Part shown: in pieces, positions 10,610 through 22,854 of the stretch
Position numbering within the stretch: the first letter of the stretch is position 1
How the letters are laid out: each line of letters begins with the position of its first letter
DNA from: Neurospora crassa OR74A
Taxonomy: Eukaryota; Ascomycota; Sordariomycetes; Sordariales; Sordariaceae
NCBI RefSeq assembly: GCF_000182925.2
Contig: NC_026501.1
Coordinates: 5,621,917 to 5,685,916 of the forward strand
Direction of reading: 5' to 3'
Length of the DNA: 64,000 bases
Translations under genes and position numbers: made by a program
The notes under the pieces: model-generated
Told to the model about the DNA's origin: nothing
Seen by the model: only the letters and a program-made list of their open reading frames with translations
Databases searched by the model: none

Positions 10610-11121
10610 AGGGCATTAGGGTAAAGGGCGAAATGAGTCTGATTATTGGGGTATGGTGGTGCTGTCTGGAGTCATGTTTCTTTTTTTTGTGGGATCTTTT
10701 CCTGGGTCCATTCATTGCATGTTGTCTCTCTCTCTCTTTCATCGCATGGCGGTTGTCTTGTTGGGGTTGACAAATCATTAAGATAGTACGGACGTGATTC
10801 TTAATTGGGCAAGTTCCTGACTTAAGTAGCTTACTCTAGGCTGGAAGGACCACACAGCGAAACTGCGTGTCGGATAGAAGTAATGTACGTCAGGCACTGG
10901 GGTTGATACTATTTGTGTTGATCAGGTTTTGGGGCTCATTATGCCATGATTCTCTTCAAAACTGCGCGATAAAGAATACATGGGGCTTTGCCCCTATGTT
11001 TACATGACCCTGACTCCCTGAACTGTCCGCTCCGCTCCGTTCCTGACACCCAAGTTGATCAAGTGGTACATAATTGTGAGACCCTTCTGTGTCTTTCCCT
11101 GAGACCATCATATGGAAACAG
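10610..11121. other. intergenic between convergent genes
   Basis: Downstream of both the FYVE-RING gene and the cytidine deaminase gene, so it should contain both 3' untranslated regions. Nothing else recognised. Confidence 0.5.
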
Positions 11122-11973
11122 TTAAGCAGCGCCCTCAATACCCATCTGATCAGGGCCAAACGACAATGGGAGAAGCTAGATATATAAAAAAAATGTCAGG
11201 AAACCCCTTTTTGAACTCTCACGAGACGCCAAAGGTCGAAGGACAAGCAAGAACGAAAAAGGTAATAACTCACATCTTCAAGCCGCAAAACACTGAAATT
11301 CTCATCTTTATCAAACATGAGAATAGGCATGCTCAATTCGCAAAACTCGCGGATACTATAACGCATCAATTTGCAAAAGCCCGGTCAGTCAGCAAAGCAT
11401 ATCTATCTATCTTCCACCTTTTCTCTTTCAAACAGAAAGAAAGAAAGAAAGAAAAAAAAATAAACAAACAAAAAAAAAAAAAAAAAAAAAAAGGAAAAGA
11501 AAAAGAGGAAACACCGAAAAGGGCGTAGCTAGCTGTAGCATGGATATCAGGGGAACTCACAACTGCCTACACATGCCACAAGGACTAGCAGGCGGGCTGA
11601 TATCCGTCGCCACTGCCACCGCCTTGAACCCGCGGTGTCCCTCGGTAATCGCCCTACCGAAGGCCACCCGCTCCGCGCACGTGGTCACGGGGTAGCTGGC
11701 GTTCTCCACGTTGGCTCCCGGCGTGTATGTTCCCTCTGATGATGATGATGATGATGATCTCTCTCCCGTGACGGCGGCGTTGACCTTGCCGGTGGACAGC
11801 AAAACGGCGCCGACACGGAACTTGCTGTAGGGACTGTACGAGGTGGCCTTGGCGGCTACGGCGCGGTCGCGCAGCTGGGCGAATTCGGAGGGGGTTAGGT
11901 TGTAGGTTTGGCAGGTTTGGGCGATGACGGTTTCAGAGTGGCCGTTGAGGATGGGTGGTGTTGGGGGCGCCAT
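11122..11973 (-). CDS. cdd1: cytidine deaminase
   Basis: Zinc enzyme of pyrimidine salvage, deaminating cytidine and deoxycytidine. It has 182 residues in exons 11973-11561, 11355-11274 and 11175-11122. The zinc site is complete: CAE (VTTCAERVAF, with the catalytic Glu) and PCGMCRQF, the latter codon pair restored exactly by splicing (CGMCRQFIREFC). The C-terminus MPILMFDKDENFSVLRLEDLLPLSFGPDQ is the usual family end. The N-terminal substrate region SYSPYSKFRVGAVLL is normal. A run of seven serines (TCA repeat) expands the loop before GANVENASYP. An in-frame ATG at 12027 would add an 18-residue leader with nine consecutive histidines; I prefer 11973 because it gives the usual length. The first intron (205 nt) is long for this window and carries a T-rich tract on the coding strand. 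Confidence 0.92.
11436..11492. repeat. GAAA microsatellite and A23 tract inside deaminase intron 1
   Basis: GAAA repeats run into A-rich sequence and an uninterrupted run of about 23 A residues (11470-11492). On the coding strand of the deaminase gene this is a long pyrimidine tract in the middle of intron 1, not adjacent to the acceptor. Confidence 0.8.
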
Positions 11974-13389
11974 GGTGTGGTTGTTTTGGTGATGGTGGTG
12001 GTGATGGTGGTGGTGAATGTGACCCAAGTGTAGTGGTTATGGGGTTGGGGATGCCTTCTGTTTTGTGTGTGAAGAAGAATGGCTGGATGGTGGAAGATGC
12101 TGATCAATGAGAATTTGAGGAGAGAAAGAGCACTTTGTGTGTTGTAGTCGTCACCAAGTCGGTACAGGTAGGCATAAATTGTGTCTCGAGTTGAAGACTG
12201 GAAAAGTGTATCGTACAAACTCGCCTTTCATCCCTCCTCCCCTTTCCGTCCAGATTCTCCCGGGTCTTTCATTGTTTAGTACCTCGGGCCGTTCCCCAGA
12301 CCATTGTTTAGCCTACCCAGGGGTGATTTCGGCCAAAAGACAGCGCATCCGACCGACTACCAGCGAGTAGGTGGTGACAACGGGGCGTGCCGACCAGCGG
12401 TCCCCGGAGAGCGGAGAAAGAGCGGAAGCTAGCAGGACGGCTACCCCGCCACCCCGCCCTATTCGTTATCTTATCTCTTAGACCTTCTTGCTTTGCCCTG
12501 CAAGCCCCTGTAACATCGGCGGTCCCTTGCCTATTGTGGGAACTGACTTATCTCTCAACTCAAAACCGCGGGTCATGAGGTCACTATCAAGAAAAGAGTC
12601 GGTCACCATTTCGGCATACCGCTTCCGGTGTATAGTTGAATATGTCCAGGTCAAAGAATGGGCAACCAGTCATTACTCTGTAACAGGACGTGGCATATGT
12701 CTTTTTTCATGCATTTTTAGATTTTTACAAAAAATCGCCGGTTAAAGACGAATGTTTTGAAAATCAAGATTGGGGACAGAATGGACGATTGGTTGTACTT
12801 CCGATATCGAGGTTATCCGAGATGTTGATATCGAGATAGAATACCGACACCGGATGTAGTCTTAATCTTAGCCTCTTTGTCAACTCGAGACCTCTGGTCA
12901 AGTTCCCTAGGCCTTTCATCCTATTAATACGTGTCGTTCCATATTCAAGAGCTGAACTATCTTGGCTTGCTTAAATATCCCAACTGCAGATATGTGATGT
13001 CAAAATTTATGTGTGCGTTTCCGATCAAATTCTTAAGCATATCCCATCCATACCTAATGACCTCAATGTGTCCTCATGATGTTTGAGGCAATATGGGACT
13101 AAGTTGCGATCAACAAACTGGCATTAGATTGTGCAGACCGGTTCTTTCACTGACGACAACTGCAAGTTTGCAAGTGTCTGGTCCAGACATAAAGCGTCAA
13201 ATCTCCAACAATATATCTATTTTTTCAGTATATCAATACGGTGAGTCTGGCTTCTTTTAAACCTCTCAAGGGATGTATGTTCCCCAGGCGCAGTACTTTT
13301 CTATTCCCAAATTCCAATATCCCACGGATTTCGTCCAGTTTTTCGTCCGTTCGTTACCATAAATCCATCCCTTCCACCCCCATAACCTT
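11974..13389. other. intergenic, no gene seen
   Basis: Contains the deaminase promoter at its left end and the 3' side of the ABC transporter gene at its right end. Short frames only, with no recognisable protein motif or RNA gene. Confidence 0.45.
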
Positions 13390-16300
13390 TTATTTTGCAA
13401 AAACGATATCCTTCAACTTCTCCTTCTCACCACTCTCTTCACACATCCCCCTAAACACTCCACTCCCACCATCCTTTTCCCACAGCTCCCTCGGCGTTCC
13501 AAACTCGGCAACCTTGCCATCGCTCAGCACCAAAATGCGATCAAAATCAGCAATCGTGCTCAAACGGTGAGCAATAACGAGCAGCGTTGCATCAGTGAAC
13601 TCCTCGCGAATAGACCGCTGGATCAACGCATCCGTGTGCATATCCACCGCCGAGGTGGCCTCGTCCAGGACCATAACTCTCGGCCTCGAAACGATGGCGC
13701 GCGCAAGGCAGAGGAGCTGGCGCTGGCCCTGAGACAAGTTGAGACCGCCTTCGGAGATCTGGGAATCCAGATTCTGAAAGATGTTGGTGTTCTTGTTCTG
13801 GATGCCTCCGGTGGCCGAAGACGATGAGGCCTCTGGTGCAGGAGAAGCGCTCCCGGAGTTGGAATTACTGTCGCCGACAAGGTGAACGCGCTCAAGGGAC
13901 TCGCGCAGCTCGGCATCGGTCTGGTGGTTGAACGGGTCAAGGTTGGAGCGTACGGTGCCGGAGAAGAGGACGGGGTCCTGCGGGATGATGGCCAGGCGAG
14001 AGCGCAGATCGTGAAGCTTGATGGTGGAGATGTCGATGCCATCGATATGGATGCTGCCGGAGCTAGCCTCGATGAAGCGGAAGAGGGCAAGGGTGAGCGA
14101 GGATTTTCCAGCGCCGGTGCGGCCGACAACGCCGATGCGCTCGTTGCGGTTAATGCTGAAGCTAACGCCCTTGAGGACAGGAGGGAGGTCGGGGGCGTAG
14201 CTGACGACGAGGTCCTTGACTTCGATGCGGCCGTCGGTGGGCCACGCGGCGGGCGGGCTGATGCCTTCGAGGGACTCGGTAGGAAGGGAGGCGTACTAAA
14301 CAGGATTTATTAGTAAAAAGAGCAGGGGGGTCAGGTAGAAGACAGTAAGTTCAAAACTTACCTCAACAATTCTCTCGGCGGCATTCATGTTCAGCTCAAC
14401 GTTGGCATACAGACGAATCGTCCACATAACACAGTTGGAGAACTCTAAGGCGAAAGCGAGCGCGAAGCCAGCCAGAGCCGAGTCGATGCCAGGGGTGACC
14501 AATATGAGGATCGCGACGAAGGAGGCAAAGAAAGAGCCCACAAGCGACATTCTCCAGCCCATCCATCTGTTGAAAAGCCAGAGATGCCATGTCGCCATGG
14601 AATACTCATCCACCTTGCGATACATGCGCTTGATATAACCCTCTGACTTGTCGAAACCGCGGATGGTGGCGACGCCAGAGAGAGCGGAGCCGAACTGCTC
14701 GAACACGGGTGACTTGGTAGTGCTTTCCAGCCGCTTCACCGGACGAGCGCCGTCGAGATACCGGATTGCATAGTAGAGGCAGATGAACAACAGAATACCA
14801 GCAAGCAGGACAATGTACGGGGAGACAAAGAGGCCTGCAACAATGACACCAAGCAGGTTCAGAAAAGAATTCATACCAAAGCTGACCGAGTTGGCCATTT
14901 GCGAGTCGATAATGTTAAAGTCTGACGTGAAGCGATTCAAGATGCGTCCAACAGGAACGGTATCAAGCCAGCGAATGGGGGCGCGGAGGATGGTGAAGTT
15001 AAGTTTTCGAAACAGGCCCCTGCTTGCGCGGATGGAGCCGATGTAGACGTAGAGGAACTTGAGTGTACCGACGATGGATGAGATGAGGGCCAGAAGTACG
15101 TAGATGCTGAGGTAGTATGTGAGGCTGTTATGGCTGGTGATGGATGGAGCAGCCATCGTGTGGAAAGACGTCTGCTGAATGCCGGTGCCATAGGCAAAGT
15201 CTTGCTCTATCGTAGCACTGGGGAAATACTGACTGTCAAAAGCTTGCTCATCGGAATCCGCTGTCCAAATTTTGAGCCACCATGATCGCCCAATACTGAA
15301 CGCCTGGACGACAACGAAAATCATGAGAGCGATGGTCCAGTAACTCCAACCTCCACTGGCCAGCAGATATTGGTAATAAATCTGCTTTTTGACAGCTCCC
15401 TTTTCGCGTCCCTCGTCCTCAACAAACTTCCGAGCGGCAGTCTTAGAGTTGACCTTCTTCAGAGCGTTAGCATCTGCCTCGGCCTGTTGTCCATCGCCAT
15501 CAACAGAATCATCCGAGTTCACAGCAGTGTCGGCTTGTTCGTCGGCTTCGATTTCTTCAGGAGACTCTTCAAGTCGCTTGATCTGATCCAAAGTCCCTGC
15601 TTCGCGCAGCTTGTCAACCGAACCGGCCTCCAACACACGGCCATCGCCAAGCTCCACAAGGTACTTGGTCTTGGGCTCGCAGAGGGCAACATGGTGGGTA
15701 ACGAGAATTCGTGTGCGGCCAGTGGCCAGAACACCGTTGAGGCACTTGTCAAAGATATGGCGGCCGACGTGAGCATCCACGGCCGAGAAGATATCGTCAA
15801 GGACAAGAATACCGGCGCGGGAATAGATGGCTCTAGCCAGTGTGATGCGCCATTTCTGGCCACCACTTAGGTTGATACCGTTTTGGCCGATTTCCGTATT
15901 TTCGCCATCGGAGAGCATTTGCAAATCCTTCTTCAGTGCGCAAACTTCGATGGTCTTCTTGTAGCGCTCTTCGTCAAAAGGCAGTCCAAAGAGGATATTC
16001 TCCTTGATGGTTGCGTTTTCGATCCAGGGAATCTGGGCTACGTAGGCGATGGCCGAAGGGATGATCCAGTTGTCCTTGTTGGCCTTGTCATCGTGGCGAT
16101 CAGCCAGTGAAGGGGCCTTGGGTATAAACAATTTACCCTCAAGAACATCAACCTCGCCAAGGATAGCGGACAACATTAAGCTTTTTCCTGTTCCTGTTTT
16201 GCCGGAGATGACCGATAGCTCCCCTTTCGGGAATGTGACACTGATATTGCGAAGGACGAATCTGTCCTCCTCTTTGATATCCTCATCGGAAGGCCAGGCA

Positions 16301-18252
16301 ATAGAAGCGTTTTGGAACGAGACCTCTTCAGCATCCTCCGAGACGACCGTCACCTCGGAAGAGTCCAGATATTCCTGCATACGCTTGATCGAAATCCACG
16401 CATCCAGCAGATCAGTTGTAAGCTCAGGAATTACCGACAGCGTTACTTCGAGACCTCTAAAGACACCAAGACTGACAAAGGCAACAGATGGCGTCAGGAC
16501 ACCGTTCAAAGCGGCATAGACGGCCAAAGATATAGCCGAAAGCAAGATAGGACTCGTGACCCAACAGGCAAGGAGGGCTGTGTCGGCCATGAACACACTC
16601 CAGACCGCACCAAGTTCCCTGTCTCGGACTGAGCCAATCTTGCCTTCCCACTCTGGCTCCAGAGCAGAGAACTTGATCTGCCTGATACCCTGGAGGGCTT
16701 CGGTAACGACCGCCATCTTCTCGTCTCTGACCTTCATCAGTTTATCCTGAGCAGCGGCATATTTCTTGGAGAAGTGGACGTTCACTGGCATAATGGCAAG
16801 CATGGCGGAGAAGCCCGCCAGAAGAGCCTTCCAGCCCAGAAGGTGGGTTAAGAAGGTCAGTGAAACAATGAGCTTGAAAAGACTGCCAGGGAACATGTTT
16901 TGGTAGGTAGAAAAATCCGAGACACGCTTCGCGTCAACGCCAATCAGATTCACCGTGTTCTGCTTGCCCTTCTTAAGCTCATCAGAATCATCCTCGGCCT
17001 CGGCCTCGGCCTCTGGCTCGGCTGGCGGCGCATCGGCTGGTGTTCCCTCTCCTGCCGGCCCAACGACAGGAGGCTCGCCTGACTCAGTGGTCTTCTCCTT
17101 TTCCTTGGCCTTTCCGGCACCCTTGACGTCCTTCTTCCGCATTGACTTTTCAAAGATGAGTGCAGAAAGTTGAGCGCGAATGGGTATGGCAAGTTCAGAC
17201 CACGAAAGCCAGAACACATAGGCTTCCACCCATGACTGGGCAATCATGGCCACGCCGAGGAAGAAAACCCAGTACCAGACACCGAACCCGTAGCTGCTGC
17301 CAACCTGGGGATTCTCCAAGATGCGCAAGAGTTGCAGAATCACCCACTGGGGGGAGAAGTTTAGAAAGGCCGTGCAGAGTGTCAAAGCCCACTGCAAGGA
17401 GAACGCCTTCTTATGGGCAAGAATCACGGACAGCCAAAGGTTATGACGGTAGTTGCGTCGCTTCCAATCGGCTGAAGTGTCTGCAGCTCGGCAAAAGTGA
17501 TCGGGCCTGTTGAGGTCGGTCAAGTCGAGATCCTTCTTTTTGACAGCAAGATCCAGAAGCTTGCTGGGCCAGGCGTATGTGAAGCGGCTGATAGCTGACA
17601 CGGTATACATCCTATCGACCGGCTCTCCATCGATATAGACGTCGGGTCTCCTTGGAATGGACAAACTGGAAACCGCAAGGGTTCCGGCCAGTGCCAGCTC
17701 GACGGCACGGAGGACAAACAGGGTGCGATTGTGATCCCAGAGAGATTCTGAAGCATCAGCACCCTGGACAAACAGAATGGCACTCAGCACTGCGGAGGAC
17801 AAAAACGCGTAAATGCCGAGATCAAAAGCCTGCACCGACTTTCTGCAGGAGGCTATTGTGATAGCCTGGAACAGTAGTAGGGTCTACAACCCACAGTCAG
17901 CTACCTTGGGCAAAAGGAAAATTCAGGAAGGACAAGACTGTACCCATGCTCCAGTAGACAGCCAGTCGTTCACCGAACTGGCCTTTCTACTTGTCGACAA
18001 TAGTGCAATGGCGATAGAGAGGGCAAAACCGGCGGTGGCAGAGAGCAAGATCACCGCCTTTGGGACCTTGGCCGAGTAGGCTCTTTGGGACTCGACGGTC
18101 GCTTTTCCGTCGGCATCTTCGTAGAGGACTTCTTGTCGTGCCTCACGCTTTCTAAACCGCTGGACGAACCCAGACACAGCAGGCAAGGAGCCGAGGCCAA
18201 CGAGGGCAAGGCCGGTCACGACCACTGCAAAACGGGATTCATTGCGAGACAT
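13390..18252 (-). CDS. ABCC-type (MRP/bile-acid class) full ABC transporter
   Basis: ATP-driven exporter of 1578 residues, probably in the vacuolar or plasma membrane, exporting conjugates or amphipathic organic anions by family analogy. Exons are 18252-17944, 17883-14362 and 14295-13390. The layout is TMD0-like hydrophobic N-terminus, TMD1, NBD1, TMD2, NBD2. NBD1 has Walker [10 protein letters not shown] (about residue 665), signature LSGGQ and Walker B VLDDI, with Asp replacing the catalytic Glu, as is usual for ABCC NBD1. NBD2 has Walker [10 protein letters not shown] (about 1334), signature LSQGQ, Walker [11 protein letters not shown] with the catalytic Glu, and an HRLST switch. A long insert in TMD1 is acidic and Pro/Ala-rich (an EAEAEAEDD run, from a GGCCTC repeat on the plus strand). 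NBD2 also carries a Ser-rich insert before its signature. No substrate can be read from sequence. The gene looks intact. Confidence 0.93.
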
Positions 18253-21200
18253 GGCCAGTTAGATCTTGTGGCCTTGTACAAGATTACGCCAAACTTCGGT
18301 AACGCGTCTGGTTGGCGACACGGTCAACAGGCTTTTTGACCGGATCTCGAGCGCGTTGTGTCTCGCGCCAGCGCCCCTCGCTTTCTTTGTTGTCGGAGAG
18401 AAAGAAAAACCGACAACCAGACTGGCAAGATGTTGGCGAAGGGGGGAGGGTTGGGACCTGAGCTCAGCGTTGAGGTATTCTCAACCATCCACCAGAGCTG
18501 GGTAAGGGGAGAAAAGGAGACGAAAAAGAACACAGAAAGGGAGAAGAGGATACTCGAGAAAACACCAAGAAAAAAAAAAAAAAAGAGGGCGGTCAGCTAC
18601 TTAGATACTTGTCGTCTAGCTAGACGGACACCTCCCTGAATAAAGAGGGGTGTGGTTAAGAAAAAAGTTGAAAGCGGCCAATCCTCCAATTGACGCTCGA
18701 AGATTGGCCCAATCTGCTACTTATCAATAATACAGGGGTTCCACCCAGACCCAGAAGGCCGGAGGATTCGGGTCTTGAGGTTGCCGTCTGCTTGTGTAAG
18801 CCAGCAAAGACAGCTAACGCCACACAAGCGCTAACCCATTGATACAAAACTACCTAACTAAGGTATGCACACTCAAAAACCCCGACTTTTTACACGTTCA
18901 TCAGACAGGAGCGGGCTGGCGTCCTGTCAGCAGAAGGGTCTTTTGAACATGTCAAGACACACCCTTCCGTTCTGAATGCAACGAACCCCGCAGTGTGCTG
19001 GATGTAAGATGATCGTGCAACGGTAGCCAGCAGCATTGGGTTCATCCGTCGCCGTTCGGGTGGGAGATGGAAAAGAGATTGTTGTCTTGACTCACATGGC
19101 GAACTTGTCGAGCGCCTGGGCTGAAGGGGGGGTGTGAGATAACGGACAGACTGCTCACATTCTCATGCACTTGCATACAGGCTGACAGCCGGCACTATAC
19201 CCCATCGATTCAAATCACCTTTACTCCCACGCTGGGAATCCATGTAGTGGTTGTACGCAGTAGGTAGGTACATACACCGCATGCTCCATACTGCATGCAT
19301 ATACTGCATAGGTAGTAGATGCTGCTACGCCGTACGTCCCGTCATGCCTTCAACGCAACGTTGATAGGAGGACGGATTGCCAAGCTTGGTATCGACTCGA
19401 ACCTGCCTCTACCTAGAAAGGCAGGAGAAATATCTGTACACTACGTGACTCACTCGGGGTGCAAGCCGCCCCGGATTTTAGCTTGGATTTAGTGTACTGT
19501 CCGAGATATGGAAAGGGCCCAGGGGCAAACTGGACGTGATATGCAGCCGTACTATGTGCACTAGGTACATGTATAATTGTTGCTGTCGGGACAAAAGACA
19601 CCTCCACTGGTAAGCCTCAAACACCGGAAAATGCTACGACGCTTGATCTTGGATAGCCCGATCGGCTATGTACGTACCGCTGCGATACGCCATTCTGCAA
19701 CGATGCGAACCTGACATCGTCATCCTGAATTTTGGCTTGGCGGATATCCGGCAACTCGCCTCTTTATTGACCAGGTTGTCCATAAAGTCGGCGTAATCGG
19801 CTTCTATGTGCAAGACTCTTTGAAACCGTGAAGATACGAAGTTGTCATTGCTGAACCTTCGTCAACACGTAATGACCGAGTTATTGACTAAAAGAGCTGT
19901 GCGACAGCGCCTGAGACGTTCTCGTGATCAAAGACTGTTGTGATATTCGTGTGTAAAGTTTCCTTTTCTTCTTCTTTTTTTTGGTCTTCTTTCACCCAAA
20001 TTTCACATTTGCCTGAGCTTCGGACTTCTGGGTGTTCGCACACGACAACTGCCGCAACTATCGCCAATCTCTCGAATAGGCGCGAAAGACATTCAATGCG
20101 CCAAAAGTCTCCATGACCAACAACCTGAACTCAACAGACCCGTTCGGCATCGGTCGTGGCGTCCACACGAAAACCAATCAAATAATGCACGGCTCAGGGA
20201 GAAGTACAAAACCAATCCCGACGGCCCTTGTGAATTCCCACGCATTGGCTCTCAGCTGGACGAATTTCGGCACCAGCTTTGAGCTGGGCCAAGCTGCTAG
20301 GAGCATGATCTTGGAGAAATCTATTCGCAGTGGTGAGCCTCAACAAGCCGGGAAATTTGAATACCGCAGCACCTTGGGGAAGCCACCAAGTAAGACAGCA
20401 TGCAAGACTGGTTTCGAAGTAAGACGACCATCCTGGAAGATAGCCTCTTCAACCAAACATATGAATGTCAAGGCCAAGTCAATGAGACTCGGAAAGTTGG
20501 GGATGTGCTTGTACACCAGCTCAAACATACTGACTCGAGCTGTGAAAGCATAAAGGCACCACAACGCTACGTCAGAGGAGGTGTGTGTAAGGGGCCGTAA
20601 CTGGACAACCGAGCATCCTCCATAGCGTAAAGGCGGTAAAGTGGTAGGTCGATGACTTGACCTCTTCGCTTTGCCGGTAACTCTTCCAAAGTCTTCCCCT
20701 CACCATCGTCACCGTCTTGTCCATTGTCGTTGCTGGTGGGGGCTTTGTGGCTTTCTGTAAAGCACTAGCTTGGGTCGTTATGGTTGCACGGTCTTTTCCA
20801 AGTTGTTTCATTTAGTAATCCTTTGGTGGATTACCTAAGAGTGTTAGGAAAAAGTTGTTGGGATGTCGAGGAGAGAACGGGCGGTGCTGACTGATGGAAA
20901 CGCAGAGTCACTAAAAGATTCGGGTGCAAATCTGGCCCAACTTTCGAACTCGAAACCACTGTCGTCCTCAACCCGAGAGTACAAGTGTAGTCCATCGGGG
21001 TGCTCATATTTGAACTCTCCACAACCAGGAGAATGGGGAACAGATGCGATTGTACCGGTGTCGCAAGTCGGTTGTCGCGCTGCCTTTGTCGATCTCAGGG
21101 CAAGCCTCCGAGAAGCGCTGCTGTCCATTGTCTGCCGTCTGCCGTCAAATGAAGCTCGATTCCAATACATATCCAGTTTAGAGAGAAGAAAGAGGGGGGG

Positions 21201-22842
21201 GTGCAGACGCGATAAGCCCAGTTCCACCAGTTGAAGAATCAACTGGAACCTGTAAGCGGATCTCTTGTTCTTTCCAGATTTGGGTCGTTCAGCTCATGGT
21301 TATCTTCACTTGGTTGGTTGGACTTTGGGAGGTCGAGATATGGTGTCACTTTGGGAGACAAGATCGACTGAACACCCAGCACTCTGGTCTCAATCCTTGG
21401 TGTGTTTATTCTGGAAATTTGGTCGGTGTATCATCCGCTCAGGTCTTGCCTCGCCTTCATGGCAGTGTCACGGTTCGGGATCAATGTCCCGGCGCCGGGA
21501 AGAGGCAATCTCCATTTGATTGGCTGGGTGTGAAGGGTGGCTGTCGACAGAAGTCTTGTGTATACCTCTAGGTAGAGTGGCTGCCGAGACTTGGTACTAG
21601 TTGAGGCATGCAGGAGCGAGGTAGGTGGAGGAGCGGGCAGAACACGGTTCCAGGTTTTTGTGGTTGGGAGTTGGTCATTTGTTCGATGACCGCCAGTGCA
21701 CCTGGGCTCTTTCAGTTCCGTCCCGCAAAGTGAAAGGGATCGTGCAAGGTGGGCCTTGAACATCAAGGCGGGTTGCCAGCGCCAACTGTCGGGCAAGTGC
21801 AATGCAGCTGCTGCACTCAGATCACATGGAGGGAAGGTTCCCGTCCTTCTTCACCTCTTCTCTTGGGTTTGGAGGTAAGTAGGTGCAGTGGTAGGAGGTG
21901 GCAGGTCTCACGTTATTCAATTAAAGCACTCCTCAACAAGTTCAACCAGGTCTGCCTGGGATGCGAACAAGCAAGTTCTTTGCTGCTAGGTATTGTTGCT
22001 TCATCCGTCGTCACATGTATCGTGAATGGCATCAACTTCGGACAACTCAGTTACTGCCTGTCAACAGGAGAAGTACCTGAGTGCCAAGATCGACTACCTC
22101 GACTCGCCCGACACCTGAGTGGTATGTCCATGCTAGGTAGCAATTTACCTAGCTTCCTCCTTGCCCAGTCCCGTCCCGCCAGGGCGTACCTATCATTTCT
22201 TGCAACTGAGCGGCGCCGCCCTTCAAGGTTCCGGTCAACTGCGCGGACATCCAATCCAACCAATATCAACGCCCTGAGCTAGGTACCTAGCTCCGCACAG
22301 GCCTCGTGGAACAAGCCGACCTCAACGGGAGCTATTCCACCCACCCAAACCTCGAATTCTTTCTTGATGGTATTAAAGAACTTGCTTCACATATCCCGCC
22401 CGCATCCCCATGTCCTCTTGCGATTCCCTCCATCAAGATTACGACAATTGATTTCTCCGGCCACTTCAATTGACCAAAGCCCAATCGACTGTGCTCCCAG
22501 GCTCCTCACCATCGGAAAATCGAAGCCTTCTCATTGTTGTTCCCAGCCAGCCGCCTCATCTGCAGCTGCTAGACCTGTGCTGGATCTGCTATCCTCGAGC
22601 CCATAGCACAGCGCAGGGCACTTGCACGGCTGCCGCACTTCTCACGACAGGCAGTTCATCGCCGAGCCAACGGCGGGACGGAACCCCAGACCGATCAGAA
22701 ACCCCAGACCTTCCCCAGAAAGTGGTGCCGTTGCCGATTGAAATAATTCCACTTGACCCGGCAACACTTGCGCCTTTCTCACCACCACTTTTCCGTCCTT
22801 CACCTCTCGTCAACCCACCCGTCTCGTGCTCCAACCGACTAT
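18253..22842. other. 4.6 kb gene desert between ABC transporter and CAC2
   Basis: This is the longest stretch without a gene I can support. It begins with the ABC transporter promoter, with an A15 tract near 18571. The middle holds frames of 60-146 codons on both strands (for example 20113-20553 plus, overlapped by a hydrophobic frame at 20340-20564 minus), none with motifs or convincing splice structure. The last 500 bases are probably the CAC2 leader. An undescribed noncoding RNA or a rapidly evolving gene could be here, but nothing in the sequence shows it. Confidence 0.4.
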
Positions 22843-22854
22843 ATGCCACAATGA
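22843..22854 (+). promoter_or_regulatory. three-codon uORF whose stop overlaps the CAC2 start
   Basis: ATG CCA CAA TGA at 22843-22854 encodes Met-Pro-Gln and stops inside the main start region: the TGA (22852-22854) overlaps the CAC2 ATG (22851-22853) as ATGA. Such an arrangement allows termination-coupled reinitiation, or simply loses scanning ribosomes. Which start is used depends on leaky scanning and cannot be read from sequence. Confidence 0.6.

Noticed and set aside
20113-20553. Plus-strand 146-codon frame in the 4.6 kb desert, with an antisense hydrophobic frame
   Set aside because: Neither strand shows a motif, a splice pattern that extends it, or clear codon structure; two overlapping antisense frames of similar length suggest chance.
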